Part shown: piece by piece, positions 9,392 to 16,984 of the stretch | Layout of the letters: every line of letters begins with the position of its first letter | Position numbering within the stretch: the stretch's first letter is position 1 | From: Alphaproteobacteria bacterium | GTDB taxonomy: Bacteria > Pseudomonadota > Alphaproteobacteria > JAJFFI01 | Length of the DNA stretch: 64,000 nucleotides | Reading direction: 5' to 3' | Assembly: GCA_030066595.1 (NCBI GenBank) | Contig: JASJBI010000003.1 | Span: 29,552 to 93,551 of the forward strand | Notes under the pieces: generated by a model | What the model saw: the letters and a program-made list of their open reading frames with translations, nothing else | Told to the model about the DNA's origin: nothing | Database searches by the model: none | Position numbers and translations under genes: made by a program

Positions 9392-10082
9392 GGCTGGCGT
9401 GCCGATCACGGTCGCGGGGCAGCCGCTGGTCGCCGACCTGAGCGGTGCGCTCCACTGGCCGGCCGCGACCACCGTAGTCTTTGCCGACCTGCACTTCGAG
9501 AAGGGCTCTGCCTTCGCCGAGCGGGGCACGCTGTTGCCGCCCTACGACACCCGGGCGACGATCGCCAAGATGGCGGAGGTGCTGGCCCGCCTGCGGCCCG
9601 ACCGGGTGATCTGTCTGGGCGACAGCTTCCATGACGGCGAGGGTGTTGCGCGCATGGCGGCGGACGACCGGGGCCGTCTGAGCACGTTGACGGCCGGCCG
9701 CGACTGGATCTGGATCGCCGGCAACCACGATCCGATGCCGCCGGGCGAGCTCGGCGGCAGAGTCATGGCCGAAGCCCTTCTGGACGGCCTGACCTTTCGG
9801 CACGAGCCCCGCGCCGATGCCGCAGCGGGCGAAGTGGCCGGCCACCTGCACCCCAAGGCGACTGTGAAGGTGCGGGCCAAGCGCATCACCCGGCCCTGCT
9901 TCGTCGGTGACGGGCGCCGGCTTCTGCTGCCCGCCTTCGGCGCCTTCACCGGCGGGCTCGACGCCACCGACGGCGCCATCCGCAGCCTGTTCGCAGAAGG
10001 TTTCACCGCCCATCTCCTGGGCGACCGACACATCCACAGCTTTCCCTCGACCGGTCTCGCGCCTGCGCCGCTCTACTGGTAG
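9384..10082 (+). CDS. pdeM: Ligase-associated DNA damage response endonuclease PdeM
   Basis: A 232-residue calcineurin-like metallophosphoesterase. Metal-binding motifs appear in order: FADLHFEK (Asp35 and His37), LGDSFHD, AGNHDP and GHLHP. These and the gene neighbourhood identify PdeM, the nuclease member of the ligase-associated DNA damage response cassette. The start codon at 9384 lies eight bases inside the end of the helicase gene, a usual arrangement for this pair. No signal peptide is present, so it acts in the cytoplasm. The next gene begins after an 83-bp gap and is functionally unrelated. Confidence 0.92.
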   Translation: MAEAGVPITVAGQPLVADLSGALHWPAATTVVFADLHFEKGSAFAERGTLLPPYDTRATIAKMAEVLARLRPDRVICLGDSFHDGEGVARMAADDRGRLSTLTAGRDWIWIAGNHDPMPPGELGGRVMAEALLDGLTFRHEPRADAAAGEVAGHLHPKATVKVRAKRITRPCFVGDGRRLLLPAFGAFTGGLDATDGAIRSLFAEGFTAHLLGDRHIHSFPSTGLAPAPLYW

Positions 10083-10165
10083 TCGGGTAGCCGAGCTGGC
10101 CCGGCGGATCTATCTCTTGCATGGGATCGCGCGGCCCGGTGGCGCGCAAATTGGGGGCGAGACCT

Positions 10166-11917
10166 ATGGCTGCATCCGGCGGTGGTGAATTCCTAATGAA
10201 CGCCGCGGTTTTCTTGACCGCGGCGGTCGTCTCGGTACCGGTCTTCAAGCGGCTCAAGCTGGGCTCGGTGCTGGGCTATCTGGCCGCCGGTGCGGTCATC
10301 GGCCCGTTCGGCGCGGGCTTCATCAGCGACGCGCAGCGCGTCCTGCACTTCGCCGAGTTCGGCGTGGTGCTGCTGTTGTTCATCATCGGGCTCGAGCTCA
10401 AACCTTCCCGTCTGTGGTCCCTGCGGCGGGACATCTTCGGACTTGGGCTGAGCCAGGTGATGGTCACCGGCGCCATCCTCTCGGGCATCGGCTGGCTGTT
10501 GGGCTTGGCCCTTTCGACCGCTCTGGTGGTGGGTTTCGGCCTGGCCCTGTCGTCGACCGCCTTCGCGCTTCAGATCCTGGAAGAGAAGGGCGAGCTGAAC
10601 AGCTCACATGGCAACACGGCCTTTGCCATCCTGCTGTTCCAGGACATGGCCATCGTGCCGCTCCTGGCCTTGGTCGCGGTCCTCGGTCCGAGCACGCCAT
10701 CGGCCGATCCGCTTTGGCTCGACATCGTCAAGGTGGTGGGGGTGATCGCTGCCATTCTGGTCATAGGAAAGTATCTCCTGAACCCGGCACTGCGATTCAT
10801 CGCCAAGACCAAAGCCAGCGAGATCTTCACCGCCGCCGCCCTGCTGCTGGTGGTGGTGGCGGCGCTCATGGTCTCCGCCGTGGGCATGTCCATGGCGCTG
10901 GGCGCCTTTCTCGCCGGCGTTCTGTTGGCTGATTCCGAGTTCCGCCATCAGCTCGAGACGGACATCGAGCCATTCCGCGGCTTGCTGTTAGGCCTGTTCT
11001 TCATCGCCGTCGGCATGTCGGTGGACTGGAGCCTGGTGCTCCACAATTGGCTCACCGTGCTCGGCGTGGTTCTGGGATTGGTTTTCGTCAAAGCGCTCCT
11101 GATCTATCCCCTCTGCCGCCTGTTTGGCTCCCCGGACCGGGACGCGCAACGGGTCGCAGTGACCTTATCCCAGGGCGGCGAGTTCGCCTTCGTTCTGTTC
11201 AGCGCTGCGGTGCTGGGCGGGGTCATGGATAGGGAGCTCTCAAACCTGCTGATCCCCGCGGTCACGCTCTCCATGGCCTCGACGCCGCTCTTGGGCGCAG
11301 TGCACGAGGCTGCGCTTAAGGCCTTGGCTCGCGAGCACACAGGCGACCTGATTGATGCCTCGGAGGCCGATCCGCGCAAGGTGATTGTTGTCGGCTTCGG
11401 CCGTGTGGGGCAAGTGGTGGCCCAGATCATGAAGGCCGCCAGCTACGAGGTTACGGCGATCGATTTCGACCCTAAGCGCATCCGAATCGCCAGGGACTTC
11501 GGCAACAAGGTCTATTTCGGCGACGTGACCCGCCCGGACTTGTTGAAGACCGCCGGCGCGGAACACGCCGAGGTTATCTTCATCTGCGTCGACGACCCCG
11601 AGGCATCGACCCGGGCGATACGGTACATTCGCGACCGTTTCCCCAACATCGCGATCATCGCCCGGGCCTCCGACCGTACCCATGTCCTGGATCTCATGGA
11701 CTGTGACGTGACCGCCTATGTCCGCGAGACGTTCGAATCCAGCGTGCTGCTCGGCGTCGCCGGGCTCCGTCGGCTCGGCACCGAGGAACTCATGATCGAC
11801 CATTTGATTGCCGAGTTCCGCCATCGCGACGAGGAGCGCCTACACATCCAGAAGCAGCAAGGCATCCTCGCCGGCATGGACCGCATGTCGGCGCCCTACG
11901 ATCTGTCGGGAGATTGA
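10166..11917 (+). CDS. CPA2-family cation:proton antiporter with RCK domain (KefB/KefC-like)
   Basis: A 583-residue inner-membrane transporter. The first 385 residues hold about 12 hydrophobic helices with typical CPA2 motifs: LGSVLGYLAAGAVIGP, then FAEFGVVLLLFIIGLEL, and later GGEFAFVLF. A cytoplasmic TrkA-N/RCK domain follows, with the nucleotide-binding loop GFGRVGQ near residue 395. KefB/C-type proteins release potassium in exchange for protons under glutathione-adduct control; glyoxalase II lies 3 kb downstream, but no ancillary KefF/G gene is adjacent. The ATG at 10166 has a weak G-rich site upstream and gives an N-terminus resembling KefB; ATGs at 10121 and 10196 are alternatives. Confidence 0.88.
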   Translation: MAASGGGEFLMNAAVFLTAAVVSVPVFKRLKLGSVLGYLAAGAVIGPFGAGFISDAQRVLHFAEFGVVLLLFIIGLELKPSRLWSLRRDIFGLGLSQVMVTGAILSGIGWLLGLALSTALVVGFGLALSSTAFALQILEEKGELNSSHGNTAFAILLFQDMAIVPLLALVAVLGPSTPSADPLWLDIVKVVGVIAAILVIGKYLLNPALRFIAKTKASEIFTAAALLLVVVAALMVSAVGMSMALGAFLAGVLLADSEFRHQLETDIEPFRGLLLGLFFIAVGMSVDWSLVLHNWLTVLGVVLGLVFVKALLIYPLCRLFGSPDRDAQRVAVTLSQGGEFAFVLFSAAVLGGVMDRELSNLLIPAVTLSMASTPLLGAVHEAALKALAREHTGDLIDASEADPRKVIVVGFGRVGQVVAQIMKAASYEVTAIDFDPKRIRIARDFGNKVYFGDVTRPDLLKTAGAEHAEVIFICVDDPEASTRAIRYIRDRFPNIAIIARASDRTHVLDLMDCDVTAYVRETFESSVLLGVAGLRRLGTEELMIDHLIAEFRHRDEERLHIQKQQGILAGMDRMSAPYDLSGD

Positions 11918-12082
11918 GACCAAGGCGCCATTGAACAGATTCGGGCCTCGAGCGGTTCTGCCGACGAGACCGCCTCAAGTTCACCCCGGGGCAAATGTGG
12001 CGCAGCGAGGCGAGACCCAGCGCCGTCGAGATCAGGGCCCCACCATCGTTACATACGTTTCGCCTGAGCCTGGCGCGGTCAT

Positions 12083-13063
12083 TCAGCGCTGCCAAAGGTC
12101 AGTTGCGCGTCCGTCCAGCGATATATGCTCAGGACCGCACCGGAGCGTCACACGGACGACCTCACCCGGGCAATACAGCCGGAACGGCAGGACGCAGGTA
12201 CCGATCCCCCGACTCGTGTAGCCCACCATGTCGCCATGGCGCCAGACGCCGCTGACCAGTTCGCGGTGGCGTCTGAGCCCAGTAGCAAGCGGCCGTCGCC
12301 CCGGCAGACAGATCTGTCCGCCATGGGTATGGCCAGTCAGGTACAGGCGGTGTCTGGCGGCCGCCCGCTCCGCGACTTCGGGGGAGTGCACGAGCGCGAC
12401 ACAAAATCCGTCCGGCGCAGCCTCGAGTGCAGCGTGCGCCGCCTCCGTCTCGAATCGATGCACGTCGTCAAGGCCGGTCATGTGCAGGGAGTCCTGGCCA
12501 CGGGAAAGCGTGACCGTTTCGTTCAGCAGCACGCGAATCCCGAGGCCCTCCATGGGAGAAACCATGGCAGCGCTGTCATGATTGCCGAGCACGCCCAGCA
12601 CGCCGTCCGGCGCACGAACCGCGGAGACGATCTCGCTCAGCCGATCGATCAACGGCAGGATCGGGGCGTGGATGTTGTCGCGGATATCGCCGGTGATGAC
12701 GCAGAGATCGCTCTCGATTTCCGCGACGGCTTCAGCGGCGGCTACGGCCGTTCCGTCGATGTTATCGAGGTGCAGATCGGTTATGTGGAGAATGCGATAG
12801 CCGTCAAACCCGGCTGGCAGGTCGGGCAGCGACACCGTCAGTTCTGTCACCTCGAGCATGAGTGCCCGCGCCGCGCCCCATCGGAACGGCTTGGTCGGCC
12901 GCAGGATCTCGTGTGCCCGCTGAGCGGCACCGTAGAGGTGGCTCCGAACATGCCCGCGCCAACGCCTTCCGGCAGGTCGCGCTTCCATGGCCTCTCGGCG
13001 CTCCCGCCAGACCCGGCGTTGCGCGTTCAGTTCGTGCAGCTCCTCAAACAGGCCGTCGTGCAT
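12083..13063 (-). CDS. Metallophosphoesterase (calcineurin-like, YkuE type)
   Basis: A 326-residue metallophosphoesterase. Visible metal motifs are HITDLHLD (about residues 93-100), ITGDIRDN, LGNHDS and GHTHGGQ, in the standard order. A basic N-terminal region of about 65 residues precedes the catalytic domain and is poorly conserved; I see no cleavable signal peptide. Related proteins act on phospholipid head groups such as UDP-diacylglucosamine or on unknown phosphoesters, so the substrate is not assigned. The ATG at 13063 has a GGTGAG ribosome-binding site. It is transcribed divergently from the membrane protein at 13250 and converges on the antiporter gene. Confidence 0.85.
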   Translation of the reverse strand: MHDGLFEELHELNAQRRVWRERREAMEARPAGRRWRGHVRSHLYGAAQRAHEILRPTKPFRWGAARALMLEVTELTVSLPDLPAGFDGYRILHITDLHLDNIDGTAVAAAEAVAEIESDLCVITGDIRDNIHAPILPLIDRLSEIVSAVRAPDGVLGVLGNHDSAAMVSPMEGLGIRVLLNETVTLSRGQDSLHMTGLDDVHRFETEAAHAALEAAPDGFCVALVHSPEVAERAAARHRLYLTGHTHGGQICLPGRRPLATGLRRHRELVSGVWRHGDMVGYTSRGIGTCVLPFRLYCPGEVVRVTLRCGPEHISLDGRATDLWQR

Positions 13064-13249
13064 TGCTCACCAAAACAAGAACGCCCGTCCCGCAGCACTC
13101 CATTCAGACGGTCATTGCCCGGCCGGCAACGCAGGGAGCGGGAATGCCATTTCGCTACGGACGCCGCGGACGGGTTCTCTGGAAGGATCGCCCCACAGCG
13201 CGGGAACGTGCTTTCGAAGTTGCGGGGCCACGCCTAATCTTTAGCGGTG

Positions 13250-13870
13250 ATGGCTGGATACGACAAGGCTTGGTGGAGGCCGGTCGGACGGGGAAGACTG
13301 CCGCTCTGGCTCAAGGTCCTTTACACCCTGTTCCTGTGCGTGCTGGTGCCGGTGTATTGGCATCACTATGGCCCCAGCAATTTCCTTTGGGCGTGCGACA
13401 TCGCGCTGTTCGTGATTTGCGCCGCGTTCTGGCTGGAGTCCCCGCTGCTCACCAGCATGATGGCGATCGGCGTCCTGCCGTTCGAAGTGGCGTGGACCAT
13501 AGACTTGGTGGCCGGCTCCCGCCTGCTGGGCATGGCGAGCTATATGTTTGACGCCCAGCTGCCTCTCTATCTGCGAGGCTTGTCGCTCTACCACACGGTG
13601 CTGCCGCCGCTGATGATCTTCATGTTGTGCCGCCTCGGCTATGATCGACGGGCGCTGATGGCGCAAACTCTGCTTGTCTGGCTCGTCCTGCCTCTGACCT
13701 ACCTGCTCACCGAGCCTGCAGAGAATATCAATCTCGTCTTCGGGCTGGGCAAGGAACCCCAGACCTTCATGAATCCGCTGCTCTATCTCGCCTTGGAGAT
13801 GATCCTGCTGCCGCTCGTTGTCTGCCTGCCCGCCCACCTGTTGCTGCAGCGGCTGTTTGACCGTCGCTGA
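13250..13870 (+). CDS. Integral membrane protein of unknown function
   Basis: A 206-residue polytopic membrane protein with about six hydrophobic helices: LWLKVLYTLFLCVLVPV, FLWACDIALFVICAAFW, SPLLTSMMAIGVLPF, then segments around LPPLMIFML, TLLVWLVLPLTYLL and MILLPLVVCLPAHLLL. Aromatic and histidine residues cluster at the first loop (VYWHHYGPSNFLW), which could matter for function. I do not recognise an enzymatic motif, and similar proteins are normally annotated only as membrane-associated. GTG at 13247 is directly in front of the ATG used here. It stands alone, with a gene-poor region downstream. Confidence 0.7.
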   Translation: MAGYDKAWWRPVGRGRLPLWLKVLYTLFLCVLVPVYWHHYGPSNFLWACDIALFVICAAFWLESPLLTSMMAIGVLPFEVAWTIDLVAGSRLLGMASYMFDAQLPLYLRGLSLYHTVLPPLMIFMLCRLGYDRRALMAQTLLVWLVLPLTYLLTEPAENINLVFGLGKEPQTFMNPLLYLALEMILLPLVVCLPAHLLLQRLFDRR

Positions 13871-14506
13871 ATCGGCCCCGTCAGGCCGCAACTTTCATCA
13901 AGTCGACTTCGCGCCGGTAGAACCAGAGCGCGGCAGGTGCCAGGTTTCGTAAAATCGATCTTACGGGCGATCGCCGATGTCAAGGTTTCGCCGCTCGGCA
14001 CGACGGCGCCGATGTTGCGGGGATCGCGAAGCCACAGGCGCAGAAAGCCCACGGCTTCGACGGCCGGGGCCCGTCGAAACCCTGAGGACGACGTATTGCA
14101 GCTCAATCGAGACGTTGTGGTGAATCGTGCCACGCTGCTGATGTTCAGGATTACCGGTCCACGCCGGACCAAACCGTCCGCGCCAGTCATGCGCTGGCGC
14201 CGCGGACCAGAACAAGGGGCAGGATGCAGTGGGATCTGGGCGGTTCTAGGGCACTGGCCGGCACGTTTCCCGTGCGGCTTGTCTGTGTCCGACAGTGCGA
14301 AAGGCCTTTATGTTTCGACCGACCACATACGGGAACAGACTTCTGGCGGACCAAATCCCGCGCATCAGGGCGCTGCAAATGGTCTCTGGCTCCTGTCCGC
14401 ACAGACCGTTTTGGCCGGCTCCGAAATCCTGACTGTCATTGGACATGCCGGCAGCGAAGGGGCAGCGTATATCCGCCAGCGCAGCCTGGGATGTGGAAGA
14501 TCTGCG
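13871..14506. other. Gene-poor stretch of about 636 bp
   Basis: No intact gene with convincing codon use or start signal is visible on either strand. The left part (13936-14052, minus strand) holds a recognisable remnant of a methyltransferase, listed separately. The right part (about 14190-14506) has no motif, tRNA-like cloverleaf or clear hairpin that I can defend. Its short open readings are overlapping and low in quality. Confidence 0.6.
13936..14052 (-). pseudogene. N-terminal remnant of a PmtA-like SAM methyltransferase
   Basis: The minus strand encodes FLRLWLRDPRNIGAVVPSGE and then L-T-S-A-I-A-R-K-I-D-F-T-K-P-G-T. This matches the start of phospholipid N-methyltransferase-like proteins: a helix ending in W-L-R-x-P, then (V/I)GAV(V/L)PS and an I-D-x-x-x-P-G segment just before the SAM-binding E-L-G-P-G-T-G loop. 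Here the SAM loop is missing: the frame continues into unrelated residues and no catalytic domain follows. I read it as a decayed gene fragment. The identification rests on a short motif only. Confidence 0.45.
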
Positions 14507-14857
14507 CTAGGTCGTCAGGTCGCAGCGCCGCCAGATCTGCACCTCCGCCTGAGCTGAACTGGTCGATGTCGCGTTCATCGTCAGGTGCACGGTGTTCTCG
14601 TCCACCAGGATCATGGACACGCTCGATCCGGCGCCCGGGTCGGACGCCGGCACCACATAAGAGAACGCGTGCCGCGAGTAGTCGCCCCGCGCTCGGGTTC
14701 CCGCCGGGGTCGTGATCTTGGCTCCATGGATGGTCATATGGCGGCCGTCGGAGGCGCACCAGTTGCCGTCGATCGCATCGGCCCAAGCGCTCTTCGCCGA
14801 GAGGAGCATCGCGCCGAGCACTGCTCCGACAAGCACATGTCGCGGTCCAAGCACCAT
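14507..14857 (-). CDS. Small secreted protein of unknown function
   Basis: A 116-residue protein with a clear signal peptide (about residues 1-26, hydrophobic core VLVGAVLGAML, cleavage after S-A-W-A). The mature part begins D-A-I-D-G-N-W-C-A-S-D-G-R-H-M and has two cysteines near its ends (in GNWC and WRRC) that could pair in the periplasm. Small proteins with this DGNWC-x-x-DGR start are common in Alphaproteobacteria and lack a known function. The ATG at 14857 has an AAGG site; GTG at 14869 would overlap the glyoxalase stop. It follows gloB closely and may be co-transcribed. Confidence 0.7.
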   Translation of the reverse strand: MVLGPRHVLVGAVLGAMLLSAKSAWADAIDGNWCASDGRHMTIHGAKITTPAGTRARGDYSRHAFSYVVPASDPGAGSSVSMILVDENTVHLTMNATSTSSAQAEVQIWRRCDLTT

Positions 14858-14865
14858 GGGCACCT

Positions 14866-15666
14866 TCACCAGCTGTTGCGCAGCTCGCGCAGTTTCAGGA
14901 ACACGGTCTTGGCGTCGGGCGCGTCGGGCAGGTCAGGAAACGCCTCGCGCAGCCGGGCGATCACGGTCGGGCTGTGCAACCGGAAGAACGTGTTGATCTC
15001 CTTCTCGAGCGCAAGCGTGGTCACGAGCGCCGCATCCGGGTCCTGGTCGGTGACGTCGTCCAAGAGGTCCGCAGCGCGAGAATTATCGGGCTCCCGGTCC
15101 AGCGTGAAACGCAGGTTGTTGGCGATGTAGTCGTGCCCGGGGTAGATCAGGGTTTCGTCGGGCAGGCGCGCAAGCTGGGCGGCGAAGGTCTCGTACAGCT
15201 CTTCCGGGTGCCCGCCGTTGTGGCAATTTCCGGCGCCCGCGTTGAACAATGTGTCGCCGCACACCAAAGCCGGCGTGTCGGTCCGCGACAGCAGGCAGAC
15301 ATGGCTCATGGTGTGGCCGGGCGTATCGAGCGCTTCGAGCTCCACCCTACGGCCGACCTTGACCACGTCGCCCGCCTGGAGCCCGACATCGATGCCGGGA
15401 ATGCGATCCTTGGCGTTGGCGTGTGCCAGCAGCTTTGCTCCGGTGGCGGCGATCATCGCCCGGTTGCCGCCGGTGTGATCGCCATGCTCGTGGGTGTTGA
15501 GGATCTGGGTGACCTGCCAGCCCCGGTCCCTGGCCCGCGCCAGGCATTTCTGGTGATCCAGCGGATCGATCGCAAGCGCCTCGCCGCTGTCCGGGCAGGC
15601 GATCAGGTAGTTGAAATTGCGGTAGGCGTTTCCGGTCCAGATTTGCTCCACGATCACGGCGCACAT
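14866..15666 (-). CDS. gloB: Hydroxyacylglutathione hydrolase (glyoxalase II)
   Basis: A 266-residue metallo-beta-lactamase-fold hydrolase that splits S-lactoylglutathione to lactate and glutathione in methylglyoxal detoxification. The binuclear metal motif THEHGDH is at residues 58-64, with further ligands in the D-T-P-G-H-T-M-S-H and VCGDTLF segments and Y-P-G-H-D-Y. The C-terminal substrate-binding domain carries the usual N-x-F-x-R-L and later L-R-x-x-R/K features (INTFFRLHSP, LKLRELRNSW). Length matches GloB. The small secreted protein starts directly downstream. The fragmentary region to its right holds no intact partner. Confidence 0.93.
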   Translation of the reverse strand: MCAVIVEQIWTGNAYRNFNYLIACPDSGEALAIDPLDHQKCLARARDRGWQVTQILNTHEHGDHTGGNRAMIAATGAKLLAHANAKDRIPGIDVGLQAGDVVKVGRRVELEALDTPGHTMSHVCLLSRTDTPALVCGDTLFNAGAGNCHNGGHPEELYETFAAQLARLPDETLIYPGHDYIANNLRFTLDREPDNSRAADLLDDVTDQDPDAALVTTLALEKEINTFFRLHSPTVIARLREAFPDLPDAPDAKTVFLKLRELRNSW

Positions 15667-16233
15667 CCTCGCTGTCCAGGGTCGGCCGTTACTGTATCAG
15701 GGACGCCCGAGCGCGCCAAAGACCGCGCCCGCACCAGCGGGCCTAGGCGCGGATCGTGTACTCCCCGGGGGCGCAGGCTGCTGTCGATCGCCGGCTTGAC
15801 GGACGCGTCGATCTCGGGCGCACCGGCTGCATAGAGCCAGCAGGGGACAATCGCCTCACGCAGGTCGACCCCGATCCCCAGAAAGCCCGAGAGCACCCGG
15901 CAGCAGTCAGGCTCGAGCGAGATCTTCCCGCAGATGCCGAAATCTACCGCTATCTGCGTGCATTGACCGAGGACGAGGCGCGCACCATTTTGATGGTCGA
16001 TCAGAACGTAATCACCGGGATTAAGGTCGCCGACGACATCTACGTGCTCGAGCTGGGTGCCAATAAACTCGCAGGCAGCAAGGCGCAGTCTGATGCCCAA
16101 TACCGGGAGCGCATCGCCGAGTGGCTGTTCCGCCCACCGGGCCGCGTTGATCTGCATCACGGCTGGACCTTAGGCGCGTCCCTAAGACAACATGGCCCAC
16201 TCCGGTCTTCGCTCGTTGGGACGTCGCGGCGCC
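15667..16233. other. Stretch of about 570 bp without an intact gene
   Basis: Open readings exist on both strands (15654-16160 minus, 15756-16268 plus) but neither looks like a whole protein. The plus reading contains a clear C-terminal fragment of a LivF-type ATPase at 15936-16130, listed separately. This makes the region a site of gene decay. The promoter of the downstream ABC exporter should lie in its last 100 bases, but I see no strong -10/-35 pair. Confidence 0.6.
15936..16130 (+). pseudogene. C-terminal remnant of a LivF-like ABC transporter ATPase
   Basis: The plus strand encodes AEIYRYLRAL, then TILMVDQNV, I-K-V-A-D-D-I-Y-V-L-E-L-G and finally IAEWLF. This is the region after the Walker B motif of branched-chain amino acid type ATPases (compare V-E-E-I-x-R-x-L, T-I-L-L-V-E-Q-N, A-D-x-x-Y-V-L-E-x-G). 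The Walker A, signature and Walker B regions are absent upstream, and the reading runs on past the normal C-terminus without a stop until 16268. I infer a truncated remnant. An intact LivF lies at 28551, so this is a second, lost system. Confidence 0.6.
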
Positions 16234-16977
16234 ATGACATTCAGCTCCAAGGCCCAAGACCCCGTTGACAGGCCCCGCGTTACCCTGCGCGCCGAGGCTT
16301 TGACCAAGATCTACCGCACCGGCGAGGTCGAGGTGCAGGCGCTGCGCGGCGTCGACCTGGAGCTCTTCGAACGCGAGCTCGTGGTCCTGCTCGGCGCGTC
16401 TGGCAGCGGCAAGTCGACCCTGCTGAACATCCTGGGCGGATTGGACGTCCCCAGCTCGGGGCGGGTCTTTTTCGACGGCACGGACATCACCGCCTCGGAG
16501 GAGTCCGCGCTGACCCGTTTCCGCCGGGACCATGTGGGCTTCGTGTTCCAGTTCTACAACCTGATCCCCAGCCTGACCGCGCGCGAGAACGTGGCGCTCG
16601 TCACCGAGATCGCCGCGCATCCGATGGCGCCCGACGAAGCGCTGGAGATGGTCGGCCTCGGCGAGCGGCTGGACCATTTTCCGGCGCAGCTCTCCGGCGG
16701 CGAGCAACAGCGGGTGGCGATCGCTCGCGCCATCGCCAAGCGCCCCAACATCCTGCTCTGCGACGAGCCGACCGGCGCGCTCGACAGTGCCACCGGGATC
16801 CTGGTGCTGGAGGCGCTGGAACAGGTCAACCGGGAGATCGGCACCACCACCGCAGTGATCACCCACAACACGGTGATCGGCGACATGGCCGACCGGGTGG
16901 TTCGCCTCGCCGATGGCCGTATCGTCCAGATCACCGCCAATCCGCGCCGGCGGCCGGCGTGCGAACTGGCCTGGTAG
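16234..16977 (+). CDS. ABC exporter ATP-binding protein (LolD/MacB-like)
   Basis: A 247-residue ATPase with Walker [10 protein letters not shown] (residues 54-62), the Q-loop in F-V-F-Q-F-Y-N-L, signature LSGGEQQR, Walker [14 protein letters not shown] and the switch histidine in VITHN. The [12 protein letters not shown] and EPTGALD patterns place it in the LolD/MacB/DevA group that powers FtsX-like permeases. It is the first gene of a three-gene exporter with the permease seven bases downstream and the adaptor at 19356. ATG 16192 is an alternative start that would add 14 residues; neither has a good ribosome-binding site. Confidence 0.9.
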   Translation: MTFSSKAQDPVDRPRVTLRAEALTKIYRTGEVEVQALRGVDLELFERELVVLLGASGSGKSTLLNILGGLDVPSSGRVFFDGTDITASEESALTRFRRDHVGFVFQFYNLIPSLTARENVALVTEIAAHPMAPDEALEMVGLGERLDHFPAQLSGGEQQRVAIARAIAKRPNILLCDEPTGALDSATGILVLEALEQVNREIGTTTAVITHNTVIGDMADRVVRLADGRIVQITANPRRRPACELAW

Positions 16978-16984
16978 GCGGCCG

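Noticed and set aside
6788..9529. 913-residue open reading on the minus strand
   Set aside because: Antisense to the Lhr-like helicase, rich in H, G, Q and R, with no domain.
15654..16160. 168-residue open reading on the minus strand
   Set aside because: It is antisense to the LivF-like remnant, overlaps the start of gloB and shows no recognisable domain or ribosome-binding site.
13871..16233. Genomic island or insertion sequence
   Set aside because: Two gene remnants are present, but no transposase, integrase, flanking direct repeats or tRNA was seen, so ordinary decay is enough.
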